From contig JALEKO010000032.1 of NCBI GenBank assembly GCA_022769085.1, positions 1 to 63,614 of the forward strand: DNA of 63,614 bases, in the 5' to 3' direction. Every line of letters begins with the position of its first letter. Position 1 is the stretch's first letter. This DNA is from Peptoniphilaceae bacterium. Its GTDB lineage: Bacteria; Bacillota; Clostridia; Tissierellales; Peptoniphilaceae. Below, piece after piece: positions 54,262 to 61,934 of this stretch. The notes beneath the pieces were generated by a model that saw only the letters and a list, made by a program, of their open reading frames with translations, made no database searches and was not told where the DNA came from. A program made the position numbers and the translations under genes.

Positions 54262-55764
54262 ATGAAAGAATCATACATAGATGTTATAAATATTAGAAGG
54301 CTTGCATTCCAACATATTGCATCAATAGCTTATGAAAATAGACCATTAAGTGATATTCAAAAAGAAGTATTTCAAATTCTTCCAGGAGAAGAGGCTAAGT
54401 ATAGAGAAAATATTTTTAGAGAAAGAGCTGTAATGGGTGAAAGGTTGAGACTAACTTTAGGACTTGATGCTAGAACTGCAGATAGAACTGAATCTATGAT
54501 TGAAGGAATTGATGAAATAGATGTCGATGATAGGGTTTATAATCCACCTCTGGTTAATGTGATAAAAATTGCATGTGAAGCATGTAAAGAAAATACGGTG
54601 GAAGTTTCAAACCTATGCAGAGCATGTCTTGCTCATCCATGTGTAAATGTGTGCCCTAAAAATGCAATTACATATACCCCAAAAGGATCTATTATAGATC
54701 AAGATAAATGTATAAAGTGTGGAAGATGTGTTAAAGAATGTCCGTATCATGCCATAGTTCATTATGATAGACCTTGTTCTGCATCATGCGGAGTAAAAGC
54801 AATTAAATCTGATAAACTCGGAAGAGCAGAAATAAATGACGATGTTTGCGTTGCATGTGGAAAATGCATACAAACGTGTCCTTTTGGGGCTATTACTGAT
54901 AAATCTGAAATATATCAGCTTATAAAACAAATTCAATCTGGAAAAGATGTTTATGCTATAATTGCACCTTCTTTTGTAGGGCAGTTTGGTGCAGGTACAA
55001 AACCTGAACAAATATTTGAAGCAATAAGAAAGCTTGGATTTAAGGATGTAATAGAAGTTGGGCTTGGAGCAGATTTAACTACACTAAATGAAGCTAAAGA
55101 ATTTAATGAATCTGTTCCAGAAGAAAGACCTTTTATGGGAACTTCATGTTGTTACTCACGGAAGCTAATGGTAGAGAAAAATTTTCCTGAGATAAATTCA
55201 CTTATTTCAGATTCATCAACTCCTATGGTATATTCTGCTCACCATATAAAAAAGAATCATCCAGACTGTAAAGTTGTGTTTATAGGGCCTTGTATTTCAA
55301 AAAAATTAGAAGCTCTTCAGGATAACGTAAAAGATTACGTTGATTTTGTAATAACTTTCGAAGAACTTATGGGAATGTTTGTAGCAAAAAAAATAGAACC
55401 AAACGAAATAGAAATATCAAAAGAAATAATGGATTCAAGTAAAACTGGAAGAAATTATGCGGTAAGTGGTGGAGTAGCTGATGCTGTAGTAAAAAGACTT
55501 AAAGAAATTAATCCTGAAAGGAAAGTTGAAATTGAAAATGCAGAGGGTCTTTTTGATTGTGTCACACTCGTAAAACTTGCTTCAAAAGGGCTTAAAAATG
55601 GAAAACTTCTTGAAGGAATGGCTTGTATTGATGGATGTATTGGAGGACCTGGAACAGTGATTTCTACTGCTCGTGCTAAACGTTCAGTGAAAAAATTCTC
55701 GGATGAATCAATTTTCTCATCTCCATTTGATAATACAAATATACCAGATGAAGAAAAACCATAA
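54262..55764 (+). CDS. [FeFe]-hydrogenase-like iron-sulfur protein
   Basis: 500-aa protein with a unique N-terminal 100 residues, a multi-[4Fe-4S] ferredoxin-like region (residues 105-207, including CIKCGRCVKECP and CVACGKCIQTCP) and a hydrogenase large-subunit domain. H-cluster blocks are TSCC (294-297), GPCISKKLE (342-350) and EGMACIDGC (451-459), so all four predicted Cys ligands remain. They differ from the standard TSCCPxW and MACPGGC: TSCC is followed by Tyr-Ser and the last block has IDGC. This fits a divergent group B-type enzyme or a sensor/electron-transfer relative. No HydEFG maturases are in the window. RBS GGAG. Confidence 0.82.
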   Translation: MKESYIDVINIRRLAFQHIASIAYENRPLSDIQKEVFQILPGEEAKYRENIFRERAVMGERLRLTLGLDARTADRTESMIEGIDEIDVDDRVYNPPLVNVIKIACEACKENTVEVSNLCRACLAHPCVNVCPKNAITYTPKGSIIDQDKCIKCGRCVKECPYHAIVHYDRPCSASCGVKAIKSDKLGRAEINDDVCVACGKCIQTCPFGAITDKSEIYQLIKQIQSGKDVYAIIAPSFVGQFGAGTKPEQIFEAIRKLGFKDVIEVGLGADLTTLNEAKEFNESVPEERPFMGTSCCYSRKLMVEKNFPEINSLISDSSTPMVYSAHHIKKNHPDCKVVFIGPCISKKLEALQDNVKDYVDFVITFEELMGMFVAKKIEPNEIEISKEIMDSSKTGRNYAVSGGVADAVVKRLKEINPERKVEIENAEGLFDCVTLVKLASKGLKNGKLLEGMACIDGCIGGPGTVISTARAKRSVKKFSDESIFSSPFDNTNIPDEEKP

Positions 55765-55783
55765 ATATTAATTTTAAACTATT

Positions 55784-55811
55784 TTGACAATTGCAATTTT
55801 TATAGTATTAT
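55784..55811 (+). promoter_or_regulatory. Promoter of the infC operon
   Basis: TTGACA (55784-55789), 16 bases, TATTAT (55806-55811), upstream of a structured leader. Confidence 0.75.
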
Positions 55812-55911
55812 AGATAAGTAAATTAAGAAGTACCTGTGACTCACCTATTGGATATATCTTATAGGTTAATTATTTAGATGATTTAAAGCAGGCTTTTTGT
55901 CTGCTTTTTTA
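55812..55911 (+). promoter_or_regulatory. L20-type attenuator leader
   Basis: About 100 bases of leader between promoter and infC, ending in a terminator. Firmicutes infC-rpmI-rplT operons usually have an L20-binding leader that ends transcription when L20 is in excess. Position and terminator fit; I could not match the L20-binding fold base by base. Confidence 0.55.
55885..55911 (+). terminator. Attenuator terminator before infC
   Basis: AAAGCAG (55885-55891) pairs with CTGCTTT (55901-55907), then a T run, 44 bases upstream of the infC start. Confidence 0.85.
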
Positions 55912-55954
55912 TTTATGTATGAGTACTTTTTATCAAAAAATCAGGAGGAGTATC

Positions 55955-56464
55955 ATAAAAGAATTAATAATTAATGAAGACATTAAAGCAAAAGATGTAA
56001 GACTGATTGACGATATGGGCAATCAAGTTGGTATTGTAAGCTTGAGAGATGCAAGAGAAATGGCAAATGAAAAAGATCTTGATCTTGCACTGATGTCACC
56101 AAATGCAAAACCACCAGTTGTAAAAATAATGGATTATGGTAAGTATAGATATGACACTATAAAAAAAGAAAAGGAAGACAGAAAAAAACAAAAAACAACT
56201 CAGATAAAAGAAATAAGATTTTCTGTTGGTACTGAAAGTCATGATCTAGAGACTAAAGCAAATCAAGCCATTAAGTTTTTAGAAAATGGTGATAAAGTAA
56301 AAGTAACTGTAAGGTTTAGAGGTAGAGAAATAGGACGAAAAGAACTTGGAAAAAAAGTTCTAGATGAGTTTACCGATATATTAGGTTCTTCTGCAAAAGT
56401 TGAAAAAAAAGCAACAATGGAAGGCAGAAACATGACCATGTATTTAGTGAAAAATGCTGAATAA
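55955..56464 (+). CDS. infC: Translation initiation factor IF-3, ATA start
   Basis: Binds the 30S subunit and rejects wrong start codons. (M)[18 protein letters not shown] begins exactly as IF-3 proteins do, and [14 protein letters not shown] and VRFRGREI are diagnostic. The start is ATA at 55955, six bases after AGGAGG (55943-55948); the ATG at 55919 has no ribosome site and lies just after the terminator. IF-3 genes typically use rare starts (AUU in E. coli) so that IF-3 limits its own synthesis. Product 169 aa. ATC at 55952 is less well spaced. Confidence 0.93.
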   Translation: MKELIINEDIKAKDVRLIDDMGNQVGIVSLRDAREMANEKDLDLALMSPNAKPPVVKIMDYGKYRYDTIKKEKEDRKKQKTTQIKEIRFSVGTESHDLETKANQAIKFLENGDKVKVTVRFRGREIGRKELGKKVLDEFTDILGSSAKVEKKATMEGRNMTMYLVKNAE

Positions 56465-56475
56465 GAGGGGGAAAT

Positions 56476-56673
56476 ATGGCAAATAAAATAAAAACACATA
56501 GAGCGACTGCTAAAAGATTTAGAGTTACAGGAAGTGGAAAGATTAGAAGATTTAAAGCATATAAAGGACATCTTACAGGAAAGAAATCTGCAAAAAGAAA
56601 AAGAAGTCTAAGACAGGGTACAATCGCATCTAAAGGCGATACAAGAGTAATCAAAAAATTATTACACGTTTAA
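56476..56673 (+). CDS. rpmI: Ribosomal protein bL35
   Basis: 65-aa basic protein of the large subunit. [18 protein letters not shown] and [14 protein letters not shown] are the family signature. RBS GAGGGGG. Second gene of infC-rpmI-rplT, expressed with IF-3 and bL20. Confidence 0.97.
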   Translation: MANKIKTHRATAKRFRVTGSGKIRRFKAYKGHLTGKKSAKRKRSLRQGTIASKGDTRVIKKLLHV

Positions 56674-56683
56674 GGAGGCAATT

Positions 56684-57034
56684 ATGGCAAGAGTTAAAAG
56701 AGGAATTAATGTAAAGAAAAGACATAAAAAAGTCTTAAATCAGGCTAAAGGATATTATGGATCAAAACATGCATTATTTAAAACTGCTAAACAAGCTGTA
56801 ATGAAATCTTTAAATTATGCATTTATAGGTAGAAAACAAAAGAAAAGAGAATATAGAAAATTATGGATTGCAAGAATTAATGCTGCAGCTAGATTAAATG
56901 GAATAAGCTATTCAAAATTAATGGGTGGACTTAAAAAAGCAAATGTTAATATAAACAGAAAAATGCTTGCAGAGCTTGCTATTTCAAATCCTGAAGGTTT
57001 TTCAAAAATAGTTGAAGTTGCAAAAGAAGCATAA
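56684..57034 (+). CDS. rplT: Ribosomal protein bL20
   Basis: 116-aa 23S rRNA-binding assembly protein and likely feedback repressor of this operon. [18 protein letters not shown] and [19 protein letters not shown] are diagnostic. RBS AAGGAGG. Its stop overlaps the next start as TAATG, so the downstream methyltransferase is coupled to it. Confidence 0.97.
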   Translation: MARVKRGINVKKRHKKVLNQAKGYYGSKHALFKTAKQAVMKSLNYAFIGRKQKKREYRKLWIARINAAARLNGISYSKLMGGLKKANVNINRKMLAELAISNPEGFSKIVEVAKEA

Positions 57035-57759
57035 TGATTGAATCAAGTTCAAATAAATTATTTAAAAATATAATCAAGTTAAAACAAAAAAAATATAGAG
57101 ATAAATTTGGTTATTATTACATCGAAACAGAAAAACTAGTGAAAGAAGCGATGAAGTCTTCTTGTAATATAATTTTTGTAATTTTAAGAGAAGATAGAGA
57201 AGATTTTGACACTTTAAATTTTGAAAAAAAAGTTTTTTCTAATACGCTTTTTAAAAAAATGTCTGAATTAAAAAATCCAGATGGCGTAGGAGCTATAATA
57301 AAAATTAAAGAATCAAAGAATAATTTTGGAAATAGAATTATACTTCTTGATAATATTCAGGATCCTGGTAATGCTGGTACAATAATTAGAAGTAGTGAAG
57401 CTTTTGGCTTTTCAGATGTCCTAATTTATAATGACGGCGTTGATTTGTACAACCTTAAAACGTTAAGAGCATCAATGGGGTCTGCGTTTAGAGTAAATGT
57501 TAGAGATGTAAATTTAAATGATGTAGTTGAGCTTAAAAATAAATATAAATTGTATGCATCAGATATGGGCGGAAAAGATGTTTCATCTTTAAAAATAAGT
57601 GAAACTTTTATACTTGCTGTAGGAAATGAAGCAAATGGCTTAAGTGATGAAATAATAAAACTTTCTGATTCAATAATAAGTATACCAATGAAAGGAAAGA
57701 TTGAATCACTTAATGCAGCTGTTGCTGCTTCCATTTTGATGCATGAATTAAACCAATGA
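57034..57759 (+). CDS. SpoU/TrmH family RNA 2'-O-methyltransferase
   Basis: SPOUT-class enzyme of 241 aa. A small substrate-binding domain (residues 1-95, KYRDKFGYYYIETEKLV) precedes the knotted SAM domain with DNIQDPGNAGTIIRSSEAFGF, VGNEANGLSDEI and IPMKGKIESLNAAVAASI. Close relatives methylate 23S rRNA (RlmB-like); the exact site is not readable. Coupled to rplT. The T-box leader for pheS begins directly after its stop codon. Confidence 0.92.
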   Translation: MIESSSNKLFKNIIKLKQKKYRDKFGYYYIETEKLVKEAMKSSCNIIFVILREDREDFDTLNFEKKVFSNTLFKKMSELKNPDGVGAIIKIKESKNNFGNRIILLDNIQDPGNAGTIIRSSEAFGFSDVLIYNDGVDLYNLKTLRASMGSAFRVNVRDVNLNDVVELKNKYKLYASDMGGKDVSSLKISETFILAVGNEANGLSDEIIKLSDSIISIPMKGKIESLNAAVAASILMHELNQ

Positions 57760-57960
57760 TACGAAAAGATATATTTTATTCCTAAAAGCGATTGATGAAT
57801 GGTGGAAGGTCAAGAGGTAACGAAATATATATTCATCGTATTTGGGCAAGATGAATATAGTAGTCGAGACGGTTATGCGTTATAGTTTTTGAGTGGGTAT
57901 TTTTATCAATTAAGGTGGTACCGCAGAATTTCTGTCCTTTATTTTAGGGCAGTTTTTTTT
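57760..57960 (+). promoter_or_regulatory. T-box leader, phenylalanine specifier
   Basis: tRNA-Phe-sensing riboswitch for pheST. Stem I: TACGA (57760-57764) pairs with TCGTA (57836-57840), and an inner arm ATATATTT pairs with AAATATAT. Between them on the 3' side lies the specifier TTC (57832-57834) followed by A, i.e. Phe. T-box TAAGGTGGTACCGCAGA is at 57911-57927. The terminator is CTGTCCT..AGGGCAG with T8 at 57932-57960. Stem I starts on the base after the upstream stop codon. Confidence 0.93.
57932..57960 (+). terminator. Phe T-box attenuator terminator
   Basis: CTGTCCT (57932-57938) pairs with AGGGCAG (57946-57952), followed by T8. Confidence 0.88.
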
Positions 57961-57973
57961 ATATGGAGGGAAA

Positions 57974-59011
57974 ATGAACTTAAAGGAAATGCAACAGCTT
58001 GCAAGTGATGTTGTTAAAAAAGCTGAAGATAAAATAAAAAATGCTGATGAACTTAAAACTTTAAATGATATTAGGGTTGAGTTTACAGGTAAAAAAGGTG
58101 AATTTACAAAATTAATGAAAAATATGAGTTTACTTGATAAACAAGATAAACCAGAAATGGGAAAAATTTTAAATTCAAGTAGACAGAAAATAGAACAACT
58201 TTTATCTGCAAAAATTGAAGAAATAAAGAATAATAAAATAAAAAAACAAATTATAGAAGAAACAATTGATGTTACAGCAAATAAAAATAAACATAAAATT
58301 GGACATTTAAATCTTATAAATGAAACTATGGCAGAATTAGAAAATCTTTTTAGAACAATGGGATTTGATATTGTTGAAGGTCCAGAAATAGACACGGTAA
58401 AAAATAGTTTTGATGATCTTAATTCTCCAAAAAATCATCCTGCAAGAGATTTGACTGATACGTTTTATATAAATGAAGAGATCGTATTAAGACCGCATAC
58501 TTCACCTGTCCAAATAAGGACAATGAAAAAGGGAATACTTCCTATAAGAATGGTTTCAGCAGGAAGAACTTTTAGAAATGATGAAGTGGATAATACTCAT
58601 TCTCCAATGTTTCATCAGATGGAAGGACTTGTTGTTGACGAGGGAGTTTCTATGGCAAATCTTAAAGAAACAATAGATTTATTTATTAAAAAAATATTTG
58701 GTGATGAAATGAAAACTAGATATAGACCACATCATTTTCCTTTTACAGAACCAAGTTTAGAAGTTGATGTAACATGTCCTGTATGTAAAGGAAAAGGTTG
58801 TGAAAGCTGTAATAATACAGGTTGGTCAATGGAACTTTTGGGAGGTGGAATGGTTCATCCAAAAGTTTTAGAAAATTGTGGAATTGATTCTGAAAAATAT
58901 ACTGGTTTTGCTTTTGGAATGGGAGTAGATAGGATTGCAATGGTAAAACATGGTATTGATGATATAAGACTTTTATATGACAATGATATGAGATTTTTAG
59001 AACAATTTTAG
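57974..59011 (+). CDS. pheS: Phenylalanyl-tRNA synthetase alpha subunit
   Basis: Catalytic subunit of the (alpha-beta)2 class II synthetase, 345 aa. N-terminal coiled coil (1-85), then motif regions NHPARDLTDTFY, HTSPVQIRTM, FRNDEVDNTHSPMFHQMEG and GFAFGMGVDRIAM. A four-Cys knuckle CPVCKGKGCESC near 258-269, found in many Firmicutes PheS, may bind zinc. RBS ATGGAGGG. Controlled by the T-box. Confidence 0.97.
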   Translation: MNLKEMQQLASDVVKKAEDKIKNADELKTLNDIRVEFTGKKGEFTKLMKNMSLLDKQDKPEMGKILNSSRQKIEQLLSAKIEEIKNNKIKKQIIEETIDVTANKNKHKIGHLNLINETMAELENLFRTMGFDIVEGPEIDTVKNSFDDLNSPKNHPARDLTDTFYINEEIVLRPHTSPVQIRTMKKGILPIRMVSAGRTFRNDEVDNTHSPMFHQMEGLVVDEGVSMANLKETIDLFIKKIFGDEMKTRYRPHHFPFTEPSLEVDVTCPVCKGKGCESCNNTGWSMELLGGGMVHPKVLENCGIDSEKYTGFAFGMGVDRIAMVKHGIDDIRLLYDNDMRFLEQF

Positions 59012-59019
59012 GAGGAAAA

Positions 59020-61398
59020 ATGTTAGTACCTATAGAATGGATAAAAAATTACGTAGAAGTAAGCGATGACATTTTAAAATATACAGATAGACTTTCAGAG
59101 ACTGGAAGCCATGTTGATGGTGTAATAAAATATACTGATGAATTAGAAGGTATAAAAGTTGGTAGAATTTTAAGTATTAATCATCATGATAAAGCAAATA
59201 ATTTATTTGTTTTAAAAATCAAGACAGATAAAGAATTGACAATTGTCACATCAGCCAAAGGATTGAAAGAAAATGATTTAATTCTTGTTATTGAAAGTGG
59301 ATATAGCATAAATGGTAAAAAGATAGAAGATCATGATTTTTTTGGTATTAAAAGTGAAGGAATGCTTATTTCATATTCTGAATTAAAGTATCCTGATAAT
59401 GTAATTCCTAAAAAATTGAAAGATACTGTTGTTATTCTTAGTGGAAATTTTAAAGAAGGAGAAAATGCAGTAGATGTTTTAAAGTCAAATACTCCAATTG
59501 TAGATTTTGAAATAACACCTAATAGACCTGATTGTCTTTCAATTTTAGGTATGGCAAGGGAATCTGCCGCTAGCTTTGAAACCAAAGTAAATTTACCAAA
59601 TGAAGAATTTAATTCAATAGATAAAAGTTTTGCTGACTTTTTTGATAAAGTTGAAGTTACAACAAACAAATGTAATAGAATAGTTGCAAAAATAGCAACG
59701 GATATAAAAGTTAAACAATCTCCACAATGGATGCAAAATTATTTAATGCTTGCAGGAATGAGACCAATAAATAATATTGTAGATATTACAAATTTTGTAA
59801 TGCTTGAATACGGTCAACCTTTACATGCATATGATCTTGATAAGCTAAAAAGTAAAACTATGATTATAAGAAATGCACAAGAAGGAGAAAAAGTGGAAAC
59901 TCTTGATGGCACACTAAGAGATCTTGACGAAAATGATATTGTAATTTCAGATAAAGAAGAAATAATTGGCATTGCAGGAATAATGGGTGGACTAGATAGC
60001 GAAGTTACTGAGAATACAAAAACAATACTTCTTGAAGCTGCTAACTTTGATAAGGATTCAATAAGAAAAACTTCTAAAAAATTAGCTTTAAGAACAGAGG
60101 CATCAAACAGGTTTGAAAAGGGAATTCCAGTAGAAAATGCAAATTTTGCTGCAAATAGAGTAATGCATCTTATAGATAAATTAAGCATTGGTCATCCACT
60201 TAAAGACGGTATTGACATTGGCAAAAAAAATTCAGAAGAAAAGATTGTAAATTTAAGAATTTCAAGGCTTAACTTGCTTATAGGACATGATTTTACTAAA
60301 GAAGATGCAAAAAAATATTTGAAATTTTTAGAATTTGAGATAGTTGATGAAACAGATTCAACAATTAGCGTTAAAGTTCCTTATTATAGACTTGATATTG
60401 ATATGGAAGCTGATCTTTCTGAAGAAATAGCTAGATTATATGGATTTTCTAAAATAGAGGGAAAACCTCTTAAAGTAAGTGTTAGACCAGGTAGCGTTTC
60501 TGAAAGAAGAAAACTTATAGATGATTTAAAAATTGCAATTTATGCTCAAAAATTCATAGAAACAGCAACTTATTCTTTTGTATCACCTAAAATTTACGAT
60601 GATCTGCTAATAGATAAAAATAGTGACTTGAGAAACTATCCAGTTATAATCAATCCTTTGGGAGTCGATTTTTCTGTAATGAGAACAACTTTGATAGCAA
60701 ATAATCTTGAAGTTATTTCAAAAAATATTAAAAGAAAACAAAATGATATGAGAATTTTTGAAATAGGAAATACTTTTTTCAATAATTCAAACAAACTTCC
60801 AAATGAATATCAAAAACTTTGTATGACTTTATATGGAAATTATGATTTTTATGATCTTAAAAATTATTTTATAAATGCAATGAATAATGTTGGAATTTAT
60901 GGATTTGAATTTGAAACGTTAAATACAATGAAAACTTTTCATGAAGGAAGATGTGCAAAAATTTTGCTTAATGGAAAAGAAGTTGGGGTTATAGGGCAAA
61001 TTTCATATGCTCTTAGAGAAAATTATCAAATAAAAAATGGTTGTTATGTATTGGAAATAAATTTGGATTATATTCTTGAAAATAGAAAATATGTAAAAAT
61101 TTATAAAAAATTACCTAAATATCCAGCAATTGAAATTGACCTTTCTCTTGTTGCAGATAAAGATACCAAAGCAAGTAAAATAGAAAAGATAATTTTGTCA
61201 AATTCTCAAAATTTATTAGATTCAATAGAACTTTTTGATATATATACAGGAAATCAAGTTGAAGATGGTAAAAAATCAGTATCATATAGTTTGATGTTCA
61301 GGTCAGATGATAAAACTTTAACAGATGATGAAATTAATCCTATATTACAAAACATAATAAGTAAATTGAAAGATGAAGATATATTTTTGAGAAGTTAG
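59020..61398 (+). CDS. pheT: Phenylalanyl-tRNA synthetase beta subunit
   Basis: Structural and editing subunit of 792 aa. It has an EMAP-like tRNA-binding domain (about 40-155), B3/B4 editing domain (ITPNRPDCLSILGMARE near 165; DITNFVMLEYGQPLHAYD near 255), B5 domain and the C-terminal anticodon-binding FDX domain (KLPKYPAIEIDLSLVAD). Begins nine bases after pheS with AGGAGG. No premature stop or unusual gap. Confidence 0.97.
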   Translation: MLVPIEWIKNYVEVSDDILKYTDRLSETGSHVDGVIKYTDELEGIKVGRILSINHHDKANNLFVLKIKTDKELTIVTSAKGLKENDLILVIESGYSINGKKIEDHDFFGIKSEGMLISYSELKYPDNVIPKKLKDTVVILSGNFKEGENAVDVLKSNTPIVDFEITPNRPDCLSILGMARESAASFETKVNLPNEEFNSIDKSFADFFDKVEVTTNKCNRIVAKIATDIKVKQSPQWMQNYLMLAGMRPINNIVDITNFVMLEYGQPLHAYDLDKLKSKTMIIRNAQEGEKVETLDGTLRDLDENDIVISDKEEIIGIAGIMGGLDSEVTENTKTILLEAANFDKDSIRKTSKKLALRTEASNRFEKGIPVENANFAANRVMHLIDKLSIGHPLKDGIDIGKKNSEEKIVNLRISRLNLLIGHDFTKEDAKKYLKFLEFEIVDETDSTISVKVPYYRLDIDMEADLSEEIARLYGFSKIEGKPLKVSVRPGSVSERRKLIDDLKIAIYAQKFIETATYSFVSPKIYDDLLIDKNSDLRNYPVIINPLGVDFSVMRTTLIANNLEVISKNIKRKQNDMRIFEIGNTFFNNSNKLPNEYQKLCMTLYGNYDFYDLKNYFINAMNNVGIYGFEFETLNTMKTFHEGRCAKILLNGKEVGVIGQISYALRENYQIKNGCYVLEINLDYILENRKYVKIYKKLPKYPAIEIDLSLVADKDTKASKIEKIILSNSQNLLDSIELFDIYTGNQVEDGKKSVSYSLMFRSDDKTLTDDEINPILQNIISKLKDEDIFLRS

Positions 61399-61406
61399 GA
61401 GTAAAA

Positions 61407-61934
61407 ATGCAACAAAATAAGATTGAAGTGAATGTTGGAGGAATATCATTTACTTTAGTAACATCTGGTGAAAAACAAAAGGCAAAAGAAGTTGCAGAAT
61501 ATGTTGATGATGTAATAAAGTCTGTAAACAATTCAAAATTAACACCAGAAATGACTAATATACTCGCAAGTATACAAATAGCAGATGAATTATTTGATTG
61601 TAAAGAAAAAACTAAATTTATAAATGATAAATATAAGAAACCGCTTGAAAATTTATCAAAAATAAATAAACAACTTGAAGAAAAAACTAATCAGTATGAA
61701 ATACTTAAGAAAAAATTAGATGAAATAAAAAATTCTTCAAAAAATTCAGGACAAACTATACAAAAGTTAAATGAACGAGTAAAGCAATTAAGTATTAAAA
61801 ATGAATCGTTAAAAAGAGATATTAATCAAAAAGAAAATGATTTAAAAACTTTAAGGGAATTAATATCCACATTGCAAGAAACCAATTCGAGTTTGGAAAA
61901 AGATATAGAAGAGCTTATAAGTGAAGATAAATGA
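61407..61934 (+). CDS. zapA: Cell division protein ZapA
   Basis: FtsZ-ring-associated protein of 175 aa. The ZapA domain occupies residues 1-75 (NKIEVNVGGISFTLVTSGEKQ..AEYVDDVIKSV) and a long Lys/Glu/Asn-rich coiled coil fills the rest. This is longer than the roughly 85-110 aa of many ZapA proteins, but clostridial forms with extended coils occur. RBS GGAG. Its stop overlaps the U32 gene start (ATGA), a common pairing after pheT. Confidence 0.9.
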   Translation: MQQNKIEVNVGGISFTLVTSGEKQKAKEVAEYVDDVIKSVNNSKLTPEMTNILASIQIADELFDCKEKTKFINDKYKKPLENLSKINKQLEEKTNQYEILKKKLDEIKNSSKNSGQTIQKLNERVKQLSIKNESLKRDINQKENDLKTLRELISTLQETNSSLEKDIEELISEDK

